This document shows, one piece after another, positions 34,201 through 42,302 of a stretch of 64,000 nt of DNA. Position numbers and translations under genes: made by a program. The first letter of the stretch is position 1. Every line of letters begins with the position of its first letter. The DNA comes from Saccharothrix tamanrassetensis (lineage in GTDB: Bacteria > Actinomycetota > Actinomycetes > Mycobacteriales > Pseudonocardiaceae), in contig NZ_JACHJN010000007.1 of NCBI RefSeq assembly GCF_014203665.1, positions 126,059 to 190,058 of the forward strand, read 5' to 3'. The notes below the pieces were generated by a model that saw only the letters and a list, made by a program, of their open reading frames with translations, was not told the origin of the DNA and ran no database searches.

Positions 34201-37027
34201 CGCGGAGGACGACTTCTTCGCCGTCGGCGGCAATTCGCTGCTGGCGGTCCGACTGGCGTTCCGGGTGCGGGAGGAGTTCGGCGTCGAAGTGCCGGTGGCC
34301 GACCTGCACCGCGCACGGACGCTGACGGCGTGTGCCGTCGTCATCGACAACGCGCAGACGGCCGAAGTCGGCGACGGGATCGTCCGCCGCGACCGGACCG
34401 CCTACCTGGTTCCCGCCCCACGCACGTCCGCTCAGGCGACGACCCCGGCGGTGGCGAACCCGGTCGAGCCCGAGGACGCGGGCGCCACCGGCCGGACCGT
34501 CGCCGACCACCTCGTGCTGCCGAGGGGCACCGGGAACTGGGCGGCGTGGCGGTGGGTCGAGTTGCGCGGCACCGGGTTCGGGATCGAACCGCTGCTCGCG
34601 GTGGCCAGCCCCGACGCCGCACGGGCCGCCGAGAGCGTGCTGATCGCCGACGACGCGCTCGGCGAGGCGCGCTGGGCGGCGTTCCGGGTGCTGCGGGCCG
34701 TGGAGGACGAGGCCGAGGGCGACGCGCGGTCGGCGTTGCGCCGGATCGGCAGGCTGGTGCGCAAGGGGCGGTTCGCCGAGGCACGCGGCGCGCTGCAGGA
34801 CGTGCCGGAGGTCGACGCGGCGCTGGCCCACGCCGCCGAGGCCGCCGAGCACCGGGAAGCCGCACTCGCCGACTACACCGCACGCTTCGAGCAGGGCCGC
34901 CGCGCCGCCGCCGACGTGCTGCACCGGGTGAGCGGCGACGCGAAGTTCCGGGAGGCCGTCGCCTGGCAGAACCCGCGTGCCCTGCAGACGGCCGTGGACG
35001 CGCTGCACAAGGCGCTCAGCGGGCAGCGCAGCACCGGCCGCAACGTGGACTACCGGCGGTGGGAGCACACCGTCGTCAGCTACCTCCAGCGGTACTGCGC
35101 CAAGAACGACACCATCGGGTTCTTCGGCCCGGTGGGCTGGGCACGGGTGGACGACGACGCCACCGAGGCGCTGATCGCCCGGCCGGGGGAAGGGCTGGTC
35201 GACAAGCGGACCGTCTACCTGGAGAACTGGGCCGTCCACCAGCTCGCCGAGACGCTGACCACCGAGGCCGTGCGGCCGTGGGCGGTGCCCCGGCGGATGC
35301 CGTTCGTGGACATCGTCGGAGACACGCTGCACGTGCCGCTCGCCGGTCCGATCCGACTGCCCGCACTGGATGCCGCCGTGCTCGCCGCCTGTGACGGGCA
35401 GCGGCGGGCCTGGGACGTCGCCGAGCACGTGGGCGCGGACCGCGCGGTGGTGTTCGCGGTGCTGGAGCGGCTGCGCCAGGCCAAGCGGATCGCGTGGACG
35501 CTGGAGGTGCCGCCGTCCGCGCTGGTGCCGGAACTGGCGCTGCGCGGCCAGATCGACGGCATCGACGACCCCGAGGTGCGGGCACCGGTCGCGGCGGCGC
35601 TGGACGAGGTGGTGGCCGGCCGGGACAGGGTGGCCGCCGCCGTCGGCGACCCGGACCGGTTGGTGCGCGCGATCGGCGACCTGCACGAGAGGTTCACCGA
35701 GATCACCGGCGCGGCGGCCGTGCGCCGCCCCGGCCTGTTCTACGCGGGCCGGACGCTCGTGCACGAGGAGTGCCGCCGCGACCTGGAGGTGACCCTCTCC
35801 CCCGCCCTGCTGGACACGTTGTGGCCGTCGCTGGAGCTGGTGCTGGAGGCCGCGCGCTGGTTCACCTGCGCGGGTTCGGCGTTGTACACGAGGGCTCTCA
35901 AGGAGGTGTTCCGGGACCACGCGGGCGGGCGCGGGTCCGTGCGGCTGGCGGACTTCTGGCTGTGGGCCAACGACACCATCTTCCGGCTGGACGACCGGGT
36001 GGTCGGTCGGCTGGTCACCGCGCTGCAATCCCGGTGGGCCGAGGCGCTCGGCCCACACGACCCGACCGCCCGGCACGTCGAGCACTCCGCCGCGGACGCC
36101 CGGGACGCCGTGCTGCGGCTGTTCGCCGCGCCCCGGCCGGGGTGGCGTGGTGCGGTGCAGCACAGCCCGGACGTGTTGATCTCGGCTCGTGACGCGGAGG
36201 CCGTGCGGACCGGCGACTACCAGTGGGTGCTCGGCGAGGTGCACCCCGGCGTGAACACCATGCGGTCGGCGCTGTTCGTGTCGCAGCACCCCGACCCGAC
36301 CCAGTTGTACGACGCGATGGCACGGGACATGGCCGGTCCGCGGGTCGTCCTGAGCACCACCCGCGAGCAGGGCGGCACGCCGCAGCGGCTCGCGGACGCG
36401 CTGGTGCTGCCCGGCGACCTCCGGATCGTGTTCGGGCACGACTCGTGCGGACCCGATCTGCGGGGTGCGATCCCGGTCGGCGAGTGCGAGGTGGTGGACG
36501 ACAACGGGCGGCTGTTCGCCCGCAGCCGGGACGGCCGGGTCGACCTGGAGGTCGCCGAACTGCTCAGCGAGCAGATCATGGCGCAGCTGGTGCAGCGGTT
36601 CCGGCTGCTGCCCGCCGGCGACCACACGCCCCGGGTGAGCCTGGACCGGCTGGTGGTGGCACGGGAGAGCTGGCTGCTGCCGGCGTCGCGGTCCCGGTTC
36701 GCGTTCGCCGCCGACGAGCCCGGCCGGTTCCTCGGCGCGCAGGAGTGGCGGCGGGAGCACGGCATTCCGCGGTTCGTGTTCGTCAAGAGCCCCGTCGAGC
36801 ACAAGCCGTTCTACGTGGACCTGGAGAGCGGGCCGTCGGTCGAGCTGTTCGCCCACGCCGTGCGCGCGCTGGAGCGCGAGCAGCCGGACGCGCCGATGGG
36901 CGTCGGCGAGATGCTGCCCGGACCGGATCGGCTGTGGCTCACCGACGCCGGCGGCAACCGGCACACCGCGGAGTTCCGACTGGTCGCGGTGGATCGCAGG
37001 GGTTGGCACAAGGGAGGGACGCGGTGA
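31298..37027 (+). CDS. NRPS module fused to LanB-like (tRNA-dependent) dehydratase N-domain: C-A-PCP-LanB
   Basis: A 1909-aa hybrid. The C domain (1 to about 430) has intact HHAILDG at 131-137. The A domain (about 450-905) has YTSGSTGKPKG at 592-602; my reading of the specificity residues, DLLWLGGTFK, resembles valine codes (DAFWIGGTFK). The PCP has S980 in FFAVGGNSL. Residues about 1075-1900 resemble the lantibiotic dehydratase N-terminal domain: WRWVELRGTGFG, KNDTIGFFGPVGW from 1269 and FYAGRTLVHEECRRD from 1481. In LanB this half uses glutamyl-tRNA; in PEARL enzymes a homologue ligates amino acids from tRNA. The elimination (SpaB_C) domain is absent. GTG 31298 follows GGGGAGG. Its TGA overlaps NRPS2 (GTGA). 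The fused domain's reaction is unknown. Confidence 0.88.
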   Translation: MYTDPVVRTAPALPLQRGMIAAGLRDPEAGTDVIQCVQHFAAPFDTEAYVGAWRAAVERHPILRTRFRWRPDGAAEQVPGPAADVPIVVDDSVTDLAAFLAADRKAGVDPVAGPPLRLRALPGNVVVATFHHAILDGRSLAILLSEIDDAYASRGRAEFAPRPEFADYARWYAERTAPDNPLARADERFWAAELAGMPEPGLLPLEHGGSGTPVMGTAGLDLSDAETAAVRALAADAGVTVNTVVLAAWGLLLTTHSGSGETVFGVTRAARHGSVAGADDMVGLLLATVPLRLPVDRDVPVAEWLRTVRERSVAARDHQLSPLPDIQRAAGHDTLMRSLVLFEHREINTVLSARPNAPRGRRVRILRSPGYAMTLYAFAEPHLSLQLIHDVTRFPDWAPETLLGQFRDLVAGMAEAPGRPVRELAEPRGAERVRVVEKWNDTAVEYPAEATVPALFAEQVRQRPDADAVYAEGGWLSYAELDARSNRLAHTLIERGARPDRPVGLALPRGAGLVTAMLAVLKTGAAYLPLDPANPAARDAVALRESGTTLVVTDQARALPDGVSGVRLSEVDGPDAPVPPVAHPLSVAYINYTSGSTGKPKGVAVPHRGVVRLVTRPTFARFGPGQTFLHLSATAFDLTTLEVWGALLTGGRVVAAPEGPPDPAVLAKVLREHRVSVLWLTAGLFHQLVAHAPDALESVDQLLAGGDVLAPDAVRTALVARRGKPVVNGYGPTENTTFTSCHVLTDPRQVGTSVPIGRPIQQSTAYVLDERLRPVPVGAPGELYTGGAGLARGYWADPALTAAKFVPDPFGIEPGGRLYRTGDLARWRPDGVLEFLGRADQQVKVRGFLVEPAEVESALREHAGVAEAAVIPVGDGDARHLVAYVVGGVAAESLRRHVEQRLPAYLCPARYVSLPELPLNRSGKVDRAALRSIRGDGERRTARTAPADGTQQRLARLWQVLLGHEDVCAEDDFFAVGGNSLLAVRLAFRVREEFGVEVPVADLHRARTLTACAVVIDNAQTAEVGDGIVRRDRTAYLVPAPRTSAQATTPAVANPVEPEDAGATGRTVADHLVLPRGTGNWAAWRWVELRGTGFGIEPLLAVASPDAARAAESVLIADDALGEARWAAFRVLRAVEDEAEGDARSALRRIGRLVRKGRFAEARGALQDVPEVDAALAHAAEAAEHREAALADYTARFEQGRRAAADVLHRVSGDAKFREAVAWQNPRALQTAVDALHKALSGQRSTGRNVDYRRWEHTVVSYLQRYCAKNDTIGFFGPVGWARVDDDATEALIARPGEGLVDKRTVYLENWAVHQLAETLTTEAVRPWAVPRRMPFVDIVGDTLHVPLAGPIRLPALDAAVLAACDGQRRAWDVAEHVGADRAVVFAVLERLRQAKRIAWTLEVPPSALVPELALRGQIDGIDDPEVRAPVAAALDEVVAGRDRVAAAVGDPDRLVRAIGDLHERFTEITGAAAVRRPGLFYAGRTLVHEECRRDLEVTLSPALLDTLWPSLELVLEAARWFTCAGSALYTRALKEVFRDHAGGRGSVRLADFWLWANDTIFRLDDRVVGRLVTALQSRWAEALGPHDPTARHVEHSAADARDAVLRLFAAPRPGWRGAVQHSPDVLISARDAEAVRTGDYQWVLGEVHPGVNTMRSALFVSQHPDPTQLYDAMARDMAGPRVVLSTTREQGGTPQRLADALVLPGDLRIVFGHDSCGPDLRGAIPVGECEVVDDNGRLFARSRDGRVDLEVAELLSEQIMAQLVQRFRLLPAGDHTPRVSLDRLVVARESWLLPASRSRFAFAADEPGRFLGAQEWRREHGIPRFVFVKSPVEHKPFYVDLESGPSVELFAHAVRALEREQPDAPMGVGEMLPGPDRLWLTDAGGNRHTAEFRLVAVDRRGWHKGGTR

Positions 37028-40000
37028 GCACGATGATTCCCGACGGGCAGGAGGTGTTCCGGTTCCCCGCCTCGTCCGGCCAGCGCCGGCTGTGGCTGCT
37101 GGACCAGCTCATGCCGGGTCCGGTCTACAACATCGGCTGGCGGGTGGCGCTGGACGGACCGCTGGACCCGCAGGCGTTGAGCGGTGCGCTGAACGCGGTG
37201 GTGGCCCGGCACGAGGCGCTGCGCACCAGGTTCGCGGCCGAGGACGGCGTGCCGGTGCAGGTGGTGTCCGCCGCGCAGGCCGTGGACCTGCCGGTGCACG
37301 ACGTGTCCGAGGACGAGGCCGAACGGGTGGTGCGCGAGCTGGTGGGGCGGGCGTTCGACCTGCACGCCGGTCCGCTGCTGCGGGCCCACCTGCTCCGCCT
37401 GCCCGACCGGCACGTACTCGTTCTGGTGCTGCACCACAGCATCGCCGACGGCTGGTCGTGCGCGGTGCTGTTCGACGAGCTGGCCCACTGCTACGCCGGC
37501 GATCCGGGGTCGCTGCCGGAGCTGCCGGTGCAGTACCCGGATTACGCGGTGTGGCAACGGGAACAGGTCGACGGCAACGCCTTCGCCTCCGATGCCGCGT
37601 ACTGGCAGGAAGCGCTGCGCGACGTGCCGACCGTGCTGCCGCTGCCCGGCGACCGGCCGCGCCCGGAGACGCCCACCGGGCGCGGCGCGGAGCTGCGCCG
37701 GGAACTGGCGGTGGACGACGGGTCGTTCACGAACCTGCTGGCGCTGTTCCAGTGCGTGCTGCACCGGGTGACCGGGCAGGCGGACTTCCTGGTGGCGACG
37801 CCGGTGGCCGCCCGGACGCGGCCGGAGACCGAGGGCATGGTCGGTTTCGTGACCAACACCCTGCCGTTGCGGGCGACCTTCACGCCCGACACGACCCTGG
37901 GTGACGTGGTGCGCGCCGCCGAAGCCGCGACGGTGTCCGCGTTGGCGCACCAGGACCTGCCGTTCGAGCAGGTGGTGGACCTCGTCGCGCCGCAACGGAC
38001 GCTGGCGCACGCCCCGCTGGTCCAGGTGATGTTCGCGGTCGAGCCGCTGCCCCCGGCACGCCGGGCGGGCTCGGTGACCATGCGACCCGAGCCGGTCGCC
38101 AACGGCGGCGCGAAGTTCGACCTGTCGCTCACCGTGGAACGCGACGGGGACCGGTGGTTCACCCGCTGGCAGTACGACGCGGAGCTGTTCGACGAGTCCA
38201 CGATCTCGGCCCTGCACGACCTGTTCGCCGCGATCACCCGGCACGCCGATCCGACGGTGAAGGTCGCCGAACTGCCGCTCACGGCCACGACACCGGGCAG
38301 CACGGCACAGGCAGCCAAGTCGGGTGCCGCCGCCGACCGCGGAACCGCGCTCGGCCTTGTCACGGCGGCACTGGCCGCGCACCCGGACGCCGCCGCGGCG
38401 ACTCTCACCTGCGGCGGGATCGACCGCGCCGCGAACCGGCTGGCCCACGCGCTGCTCGCGGCGGGCGCACAGCCCGACCAACCCGTGGCGCTGTGCCTGG
38501 AGCGCGGCGCGGCCACCATCATCGGCATCCTGGCGGCCTGGAAGGCGGGCGCGGGCTACCTGCCGCTCGACCCGTCCTGGCCCGCCGAACGCCTCACCGC
38601 CATGGCCGAGGACGCCGACGTCCCGGTCGTGGTCACCGACGCGTACGCCCGTGCCAGGAACAGCTTCACCGGGTCGTGGGCGGAGGTCGACCTGGACTCC
38701 GTCGAGGGGCCGGACACCCCGCCCGAGGCCGTTCCCCTGCTGCCGGAGAGCCTCGCGTACATCATCTACACGTCCGGCTCGACCGGCCGCCCCAAGGGCG
38801 TCCGCGTCACCCAGGGCGGGTTGGCCGCGCTGCTGCGCGCGATGGACGAGCTGCTCGACCTGTCGCCGGCCGACCGCCTGGCGTCGATCTGCACACCGGC
38901 TTTCGACGTCTCCACGGTGGACATGCTGGTGCCGCTGCTCCGGGGCGCGGACGTCGTGGCGGTCCCGGCCGACGACGTGGCGGACGGAGCGCTGCTGCGC
39001 CGGCGCATCGCGGAGTCCGGCGCGACTGTCGTCCAGGGCGGTCCGGCGAGTTGGCGGATGGTCGTGGCGGCGGGCGGCGTGCCCGCGAACGTCCGGCTGC
39101 GCGTCACCGGCGGCGAGGCGCTGACCCGCGACCTGGCCGACGAACTCCAGTCCGACGACGCGACCCTCATCGACGGTTACGGCCCCACCGAGACCACCGT
39201 GTACTCGGCGGCCGGTGTGGTGCCGCGGAGTCCGGCGCCCATCCGGCTCGGCGCGGCCGTCGCGGGCACCACGCTGCACGTGCTGGACCCGTTGATGCGG
39301 CCCGTGCTGCCCGGTGTGGTCGGCGAACTGCACATAGGCGGCGCGGGGGTGGCGCGCGGCTACCACGGCCTGCCGAGGATGACCGCCGACCGCTTCCGGC
39401 CCGACCCGTTCGGCGACGGGCGGCTGTACGCGACCGGTGACCTGGTCCGGCTGCGCGCCGACGGCAGGCTGGAGTTCCTCGGCAGGGCCGACCGGCAGGT
39501 GAAGGTCCGCGGGTTCCGCATCGAGCCCGGCGAGATCGAGGGCGTGCTGCGCGCCCACCCCGATGTCGCGGACGCCGTCGTCACCACGTGGGCCGCGAAC
39601 GACACCGATGTCCGACTGGTCGCGTACGTCGTGCTGCACGGCACGGTCGACGCGCTGCGCCCGTACCTCGCCGCGAAGCTGCCGGACTACATGATCCCGG
39701 CCGCGATCATGGTGCTGGACGAGTTGCCGCGCACCGGCACCGGCAAGACCGACCGCGACGCCCTGCCCGAGCCCGAGTGGTCCACCACCGACGCCGAGCA
39801 CGTGCCGCCGCGTGACGACACCGAGGTCCGGATGGCGGCGATCTGGCGGGACGTGCTGAGCATCCCGGCCGACGGACCGCTCGGCGTGCACGACAACTTC
39901 TTCGCGCTCGGCGGGCACTCGCTGACCGCGACCCAGATGCTGGCCCGCGTCCGCACGGCGATGGGGGCGGACCTGCCGCTGGCGACGCTGTTCGCCGCGC

Positions 40001-40149
40001 CGACCATCGCGGACCTGTGCACCGCGCTGGGCGCCTCGGCCTCGAACGGGGGCGTGCGCGGTCCCGTGCCGCTGCTGGACCAGTTGGACGACCTGTCCGA
40101 TGCCGAGATCGACCGGCTGCTGGGCACCTTGACCGAAGACGACCTGTGA
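37024..40149 (+). CDS. NRPS module C-A-PCP
   Basis: A 1041-aa single module. The C domain has intact HHSIADG at 137-143. The A domain has YTSGSTGRPKG at 582-592 and YGPTETTVY. The PCP has attachment serine S966 in FFALGGHSL. My manual alignment of the specificity residues gives DVVQVGGVYK, sharing the Q/G scaffold of glycine-type codes without a clear match, so a small residue is only a guess. A C-terminal acidic tail (LDQLDDLSDAEIDRLLGTL) after the PCP may serve docking. GTG 37024 overlaps the NRPS1 stop; ATG 37033 is an alternative. No epimerase or methyltransferase domain is present. It should act after NRPS1 if the order is colinear. Confidence 0.93.
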   Translation: MSTMIPDGQEVFRFPASSGQRRLWLLDQLMPGPVYNIGWRVALDGPLDPQALSGALNAVVARHEALRTRFAAEDGVPVQVVSAAQAVDLPVHDVSEDEAERVVRELVGRAFDLHAGPLLRAHLLRLPDRHVLVLVLHHSIADGWSCAVLFDELAHCYAGDPGSLPELPVQYPDYAVWQREQVDGNAFASDAAYWQEALRDVPTVLPLPGDRPRPETPTGRGAELRRELAVDDGSFTNLLALFQCVLHRVTGQADFLVATPVAARTRPETEGMVGFVTNTLPLRATFTPDTTLGDVVRAAEAATVSALAHQDLPFEQVVDLVAPQRTLAHAPLVQVMFAVEPLPPARRAGSVTMRPEPVANGGAKFDLSLTVERDGDRWFTRWQYDAELFDESTISALHDLFAAITRHADPTVKVAELPLTATTPGSTAQAAKSGAAADRGTALGLVTAALAAHPDAAAATLTCGGIDRAANRLAHALLAAGAQPDQPVALCLERGAATIIGILAAWKAGAGYLPLDPSWPAERLTAMAEDADVPVVVTDAYARARNSFTGSWAEVDLDSVEGPDTPPEAVPLLPESLAYIIYTSGSTGRPKGVRVTQGGLAALLRAMDELLDLSPADRLASICTPAFDVSTVDMLVPLLRGADVVAVPADDVADGALLRRRIAESGATVVQGGPASWRMVVAAGGVPANVRLRVTGGEALTRDLADELQSDDATLIDGYGPTETTVYSAAGVVPRSPAPIRLGAAVAGTTLHVLDPLMRPVLPGVVGELHIGGAGVARGYHGLPRMTADRFRPDPFGDGRLYATGDLVRLRADGRLEFLGRADRQVKVRGFRIEPGEIEGVLRAHPDVADAVVTTWAANDTDVRLVAYVVLHGTVDALRPYLAAKLPDYMIPAAIMVLDELPRTGTGKTDRDALPEPEWSTTDAEHVPPRDDTEVRMAAIWRDVLSIPADGPLGVHDNFFALGGHSLTATQMLARVRTAMGADLPLATLFAAPTIADLCTALGASASNGGVRGPVPLLDQLDDLSDAEIDRLLGTLTEDDL

Positions 40150-40182
40150 ACCGGGTCGACGGACACACAACCGGGGGAAGCC

Positions 40183-40230
40183 ATGAACGACACCAGCTCG
40201 CGCCGTTCGACGGGGGTGGCGAGGCCATGA
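40183..40230 (+). CDS. Mini-ORF 1 (15 aa) upstream of the monooxygenase
   Basis: ATG 40183 follows GGGGGAAG and encodes MNDTSSRRSTGVARP, ending in TGA that overlaps the next mini-ORF by ATGA. It lies in the 118-bp gap between NRPS2 and the kynurenine monooxygenase. Its likely role is a coupling leader, which carries ribosomes toward the next start. A product of its own is less likely. Confidence 0.35.
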   Translation: MNDTSSRRSTGVARP

Positions 40231-40271
40231 GCGGCACCGAGGCCGGACCACCGTCCGGGGGCCGGCCATGA
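40227..40271 (+). CDS. Mini-ORF 2 (14 aa) coupled to the monooxygenase start
   Basis: ATG 40227 overlaps the stop of mini-ORF 1, encodes MSGTEAGPPSGGRP, and its TGA overlaps the monooxygenase ATG at 40268. The three frames form a chain of two ATGA overlaps. This may be only a translational relay, and two such overlaps in a row could also be chance. Confidence 0.35.
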   Translation: MSGTEAGPPSGGRP

Positions 40272-41620
40272 CCGACGCGGTGGTGGTCGGCGCGGGCCTG
40301 TCGGGCTCGCTGGCCTCCGTCTACCTGGCGCGGCGCGGCTTCCGGGTCCGGGTGCTGGAACGGCGCGAAGACCCGCGCACCCCGGGCGCCCGCGAGGCGG
40401 GCAGGTCGATCAACCTCGGCCTGTCCCAGCGCGGGATCGTCGCCCTGCGGGAGATCGGGCTGCTCGACGCCCTCAAGCCGGCCACCGTGCCGATGCGCGG
40501 CCGGGTCGTGCACTCCCCCGACGGGACCCTGCGCTTCCAGCCGTACGGCACCGAGGAGGACCAGATCCTGCACTCGGTGCTGCGGCACGACCTGAACGTG
40601 GCGCTGATCGACGAGGCCGAGAAGCAGGGCGTCGAGTTCCACTGGGGCCACAAGGTCACCGCCGTGGACCGCAGCAACCCGTCCGTCACCACTGCGAGTC
40701 CACAAGGGACGGTCGAGCACGCCGCACACCTCGTCGTCGGCGCGGACGGCGCCTTCTCGGCGGTGCGCACCCAGCTCGGGCGCGGCTCGCGGACGACGCT
40801 GCACCAGGAGTTCCTGGAGTGGGGCTACAAGGAGCTGCTGATCCCGGTCGGTGACGACGGCAGGCCGCGCACCGAACTGGCCGCCCTGCACGTGTGGCCG
40901 GGCGACGACGGGCTGATCGTGGCCCACCCCAACGTGGACGGCTCGCTCACCGCGACGGTGTTCCTGCCGTTCGAAGGCCGGGACGGGTTCGCGGGTCTGG
41001 ACACCCCCGCGCGGGTCGAGGAGTTCTTCGCCCGGCGGTTCCCCGACACGCCGACCCTGATCCCGGACGTGGTGGAGCAGTTCCTGGCGCACCCGCCCGC
41101 GAGCCTGGTCACCATCCGCACCGAGCCGTGGCACGTGACCACGGAGCACGGGCGGGGCGTCGTGCTGCTGGGCGACGCCGCGCACGCCGTGTACCCGTTC
41201 TTCGGCCAGGGCATGAACTCCGCGTTCGAGGACTGCTCGGTGCTCGACCGCTGCCTGTCCGCCCACCCGGACGACCTGCCGAAGGCCTTGGCCGCCTTCG
41301 AGCGCGCCCGGCGGCCGCACACCGACGTGCTGGCCGAGCTGTCCAAGCGCAACTTCGTCGAGCTGCGCGACAAGCTGCGCTCCCCGCTGTTCCTGGCCCG
41401 CAAGAAGGCGGACCTGGTGCTGCACCGCATGTTCCCGCGCTCGTGGGTGCCGCTGTACACCCTCATCGCGCACACCACCGTGCCCTACGGCGAAGCCCTG
41501 GCCCGTTCCCGGCGCCAGGACCGCCTGCTGGGGGGCCTGACCGCCGCGCTGACCGGCGCGGCGCTCGCGGGACTGGCACACCGGTCCCGCGGCCGACGTG
41601 GCAGAAGGCAGGTGAGTTGA
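40268..41620 (+). CDS. Kynurenine 3-monooxygenase-like FAD hydroxylase
   Basis: A 450-aa class A flavin monooxygenase. The N-terminal VVGAGLSGS binds FAD; GRSINLGLSQRG (45-56) and the HVWPGDDGLIVAHPNVDGS segment match kynurenine 3-monooxygenase; GDAAHAVYPFFGQGMN is at 302-317. A C-terminal hydrophobic helix (about 420-437, LTAALTGAALAGLAH) followed by Arg-rich residues resembles the membrane anchor of eukaryotic KMO. The expected reaction is NADPH-dependent ortho-hydroxylation of kynurenine or a related arylamine. No tryptophan dioxygenase or kynureninase lies nearby, so the substrate may come from primary metabolism or be carrier-bound. ATG 40268 overlaps the preceding mini-ORF; its stop overlaps the DUF6875 gene (TGATG). 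Confidence 0.85.
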   Translation: MTDAVVVGAGLSGSLASVYLARRGFRVRVLERREDPRTPGAREAGRSINLGLSQRGIVALREIGLLDALKPATVPMRGRVVHSPDGTLRFQPYGTEEDQILHSVLRHDLNVALIDEAEKQGVEFHWGHKVTAVDRSNPSVTTASPQGTVEHAAHLVVGADGAFSAVRTQLGRGSRTTLHQEFLEWGYKELLIPVGDDGRPRTELAALHVWPGDDGLIVAHPNVDGSLTATVFLPFEGRDGFAGLDTPARVEEFFARRFPDTPTLIPDVVEQFLAHPPASLVTIRTEPWHVTTEHGRGVVLLGDAAHAVYPFFGQGMNSAFEDCSVLDRCLSAHPDDLPKALAAFERARRPHTDVLAELSKRNFVELRDKLRSPLFLARKKADLVLHRMFPRSWVPLYTLIAHTTVPYGEALARSRRQDRLLGGLTAALTGAALAGLAHRSRGRRGRRQVS

Positions 41621-42300
41621 TGCTGATCCATCCGACCCGGCCGGCCCACCCCCTGGTCGAACCGGCGGACTTCGCCGCCGAGCGGCTGCCGGACGCGGTC
41701 GCGGCGCACGAACTGCCGCTGCGCACCGTGTTCGACTGGGCGGGCGACTACCTCTGCGCACCGCACCCCGAGCTGGGCCGGCGCGGGGACGTGTGCCCGT
41801 TCACCGACACCTCGCTGAACAAGGGGCTGTTCTTCCTGTCCGTGCACGCGGGCAAGCCGACCGGGCCCGACGAGGTGGCCGACCTGCTGCTGCACTACCG
41901 GGACTGGTTCGCCGAGCTGGAGCCGCGCACCGGCCCGTCCGCCCAGTTCAAGACGATCATGGTGCTGTTCCCGGACCTCACCGCGCCGCAGGAGTGGGCG
42001 GTCGTGGACCGCGCCCAGCAGCTGCTCAAGGCCGACTACACCCGGATGGGCCTGATGGTGGGCGAGTTCCACCCCGGGCCGCCGGACAAGGCGGGCCTGT
42101 GGAACCCGGGGTTCCGGCCGCTGAGCAGCCCGGTGCCGATGCTCGCCATCCGGCACATGGTGCCCACCGACTTCCCGTTCCTGCGGGACGACGACGCCAC
42201 CCTCGCCGCGTACCTGCGGCGCTTCGGCGACCGCGTGCCGACCCACCTGCGTGGTGACGTGCGGGCCGCCGCCGACCGACTCGCCACGTCCGGGAGCTGA
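41620..42300 (+). CDS. DUF6875-domain protein
   Basis: A 226-aa cytosolic protein resembling DUF6875, recognised by GDVCPFTDTSLNKG, QFKTIMVLFPDLT, TRMGLMVGEFHPG and SPVPMLAIRHMVPTD. The family is often seen in natural-product clusters and has no established function; the conserved C, H, E and D residues hint at an enzyme. It is coupled to the monooxygenase upstream (TGATG) and lies 2 bp before NRPS3, so it belongs to the biosynthetic operon. It might act with the monooxygenase on the same precursor (inference). Confidence 0.75.
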   Translation: MLIHPTRPAHPLVEPADFAAERLPDAVAAHELPLRTVFDWAGDYLCAPHPELGRRGDVCPFTDTSLNKGLFFLSVHAGKPTGPDEVADLLLHYRDWFAELEPRTGPSAQFKTIMVLFPDLTAPQEWAVVDRAQQLLKADYTRMGLMVGEFHPGPPDKAGLWNPGFRPLSSPVPMLAIRHMVPTDFPFLRDDDATLAAYLRRFGDRVPTHLRGDVRAAADRLATSGS

Positions 42301-42302
42301 CC

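Noticed and set aside
31298-37027. LanB-like domain as a complete dehydratase
   Set aside because: The elimination domain is absent, and the neighbouring A domain does not look specific for Ser or Thr.
40183-40271. Mini-ORFs as RiPP precursor peptides for the LanB-like domain
   Set aside because: At 15 and 14 residues they lack a leader region and are far shorter than known LanB or PEARL substrates; coupling leaders are simpler.
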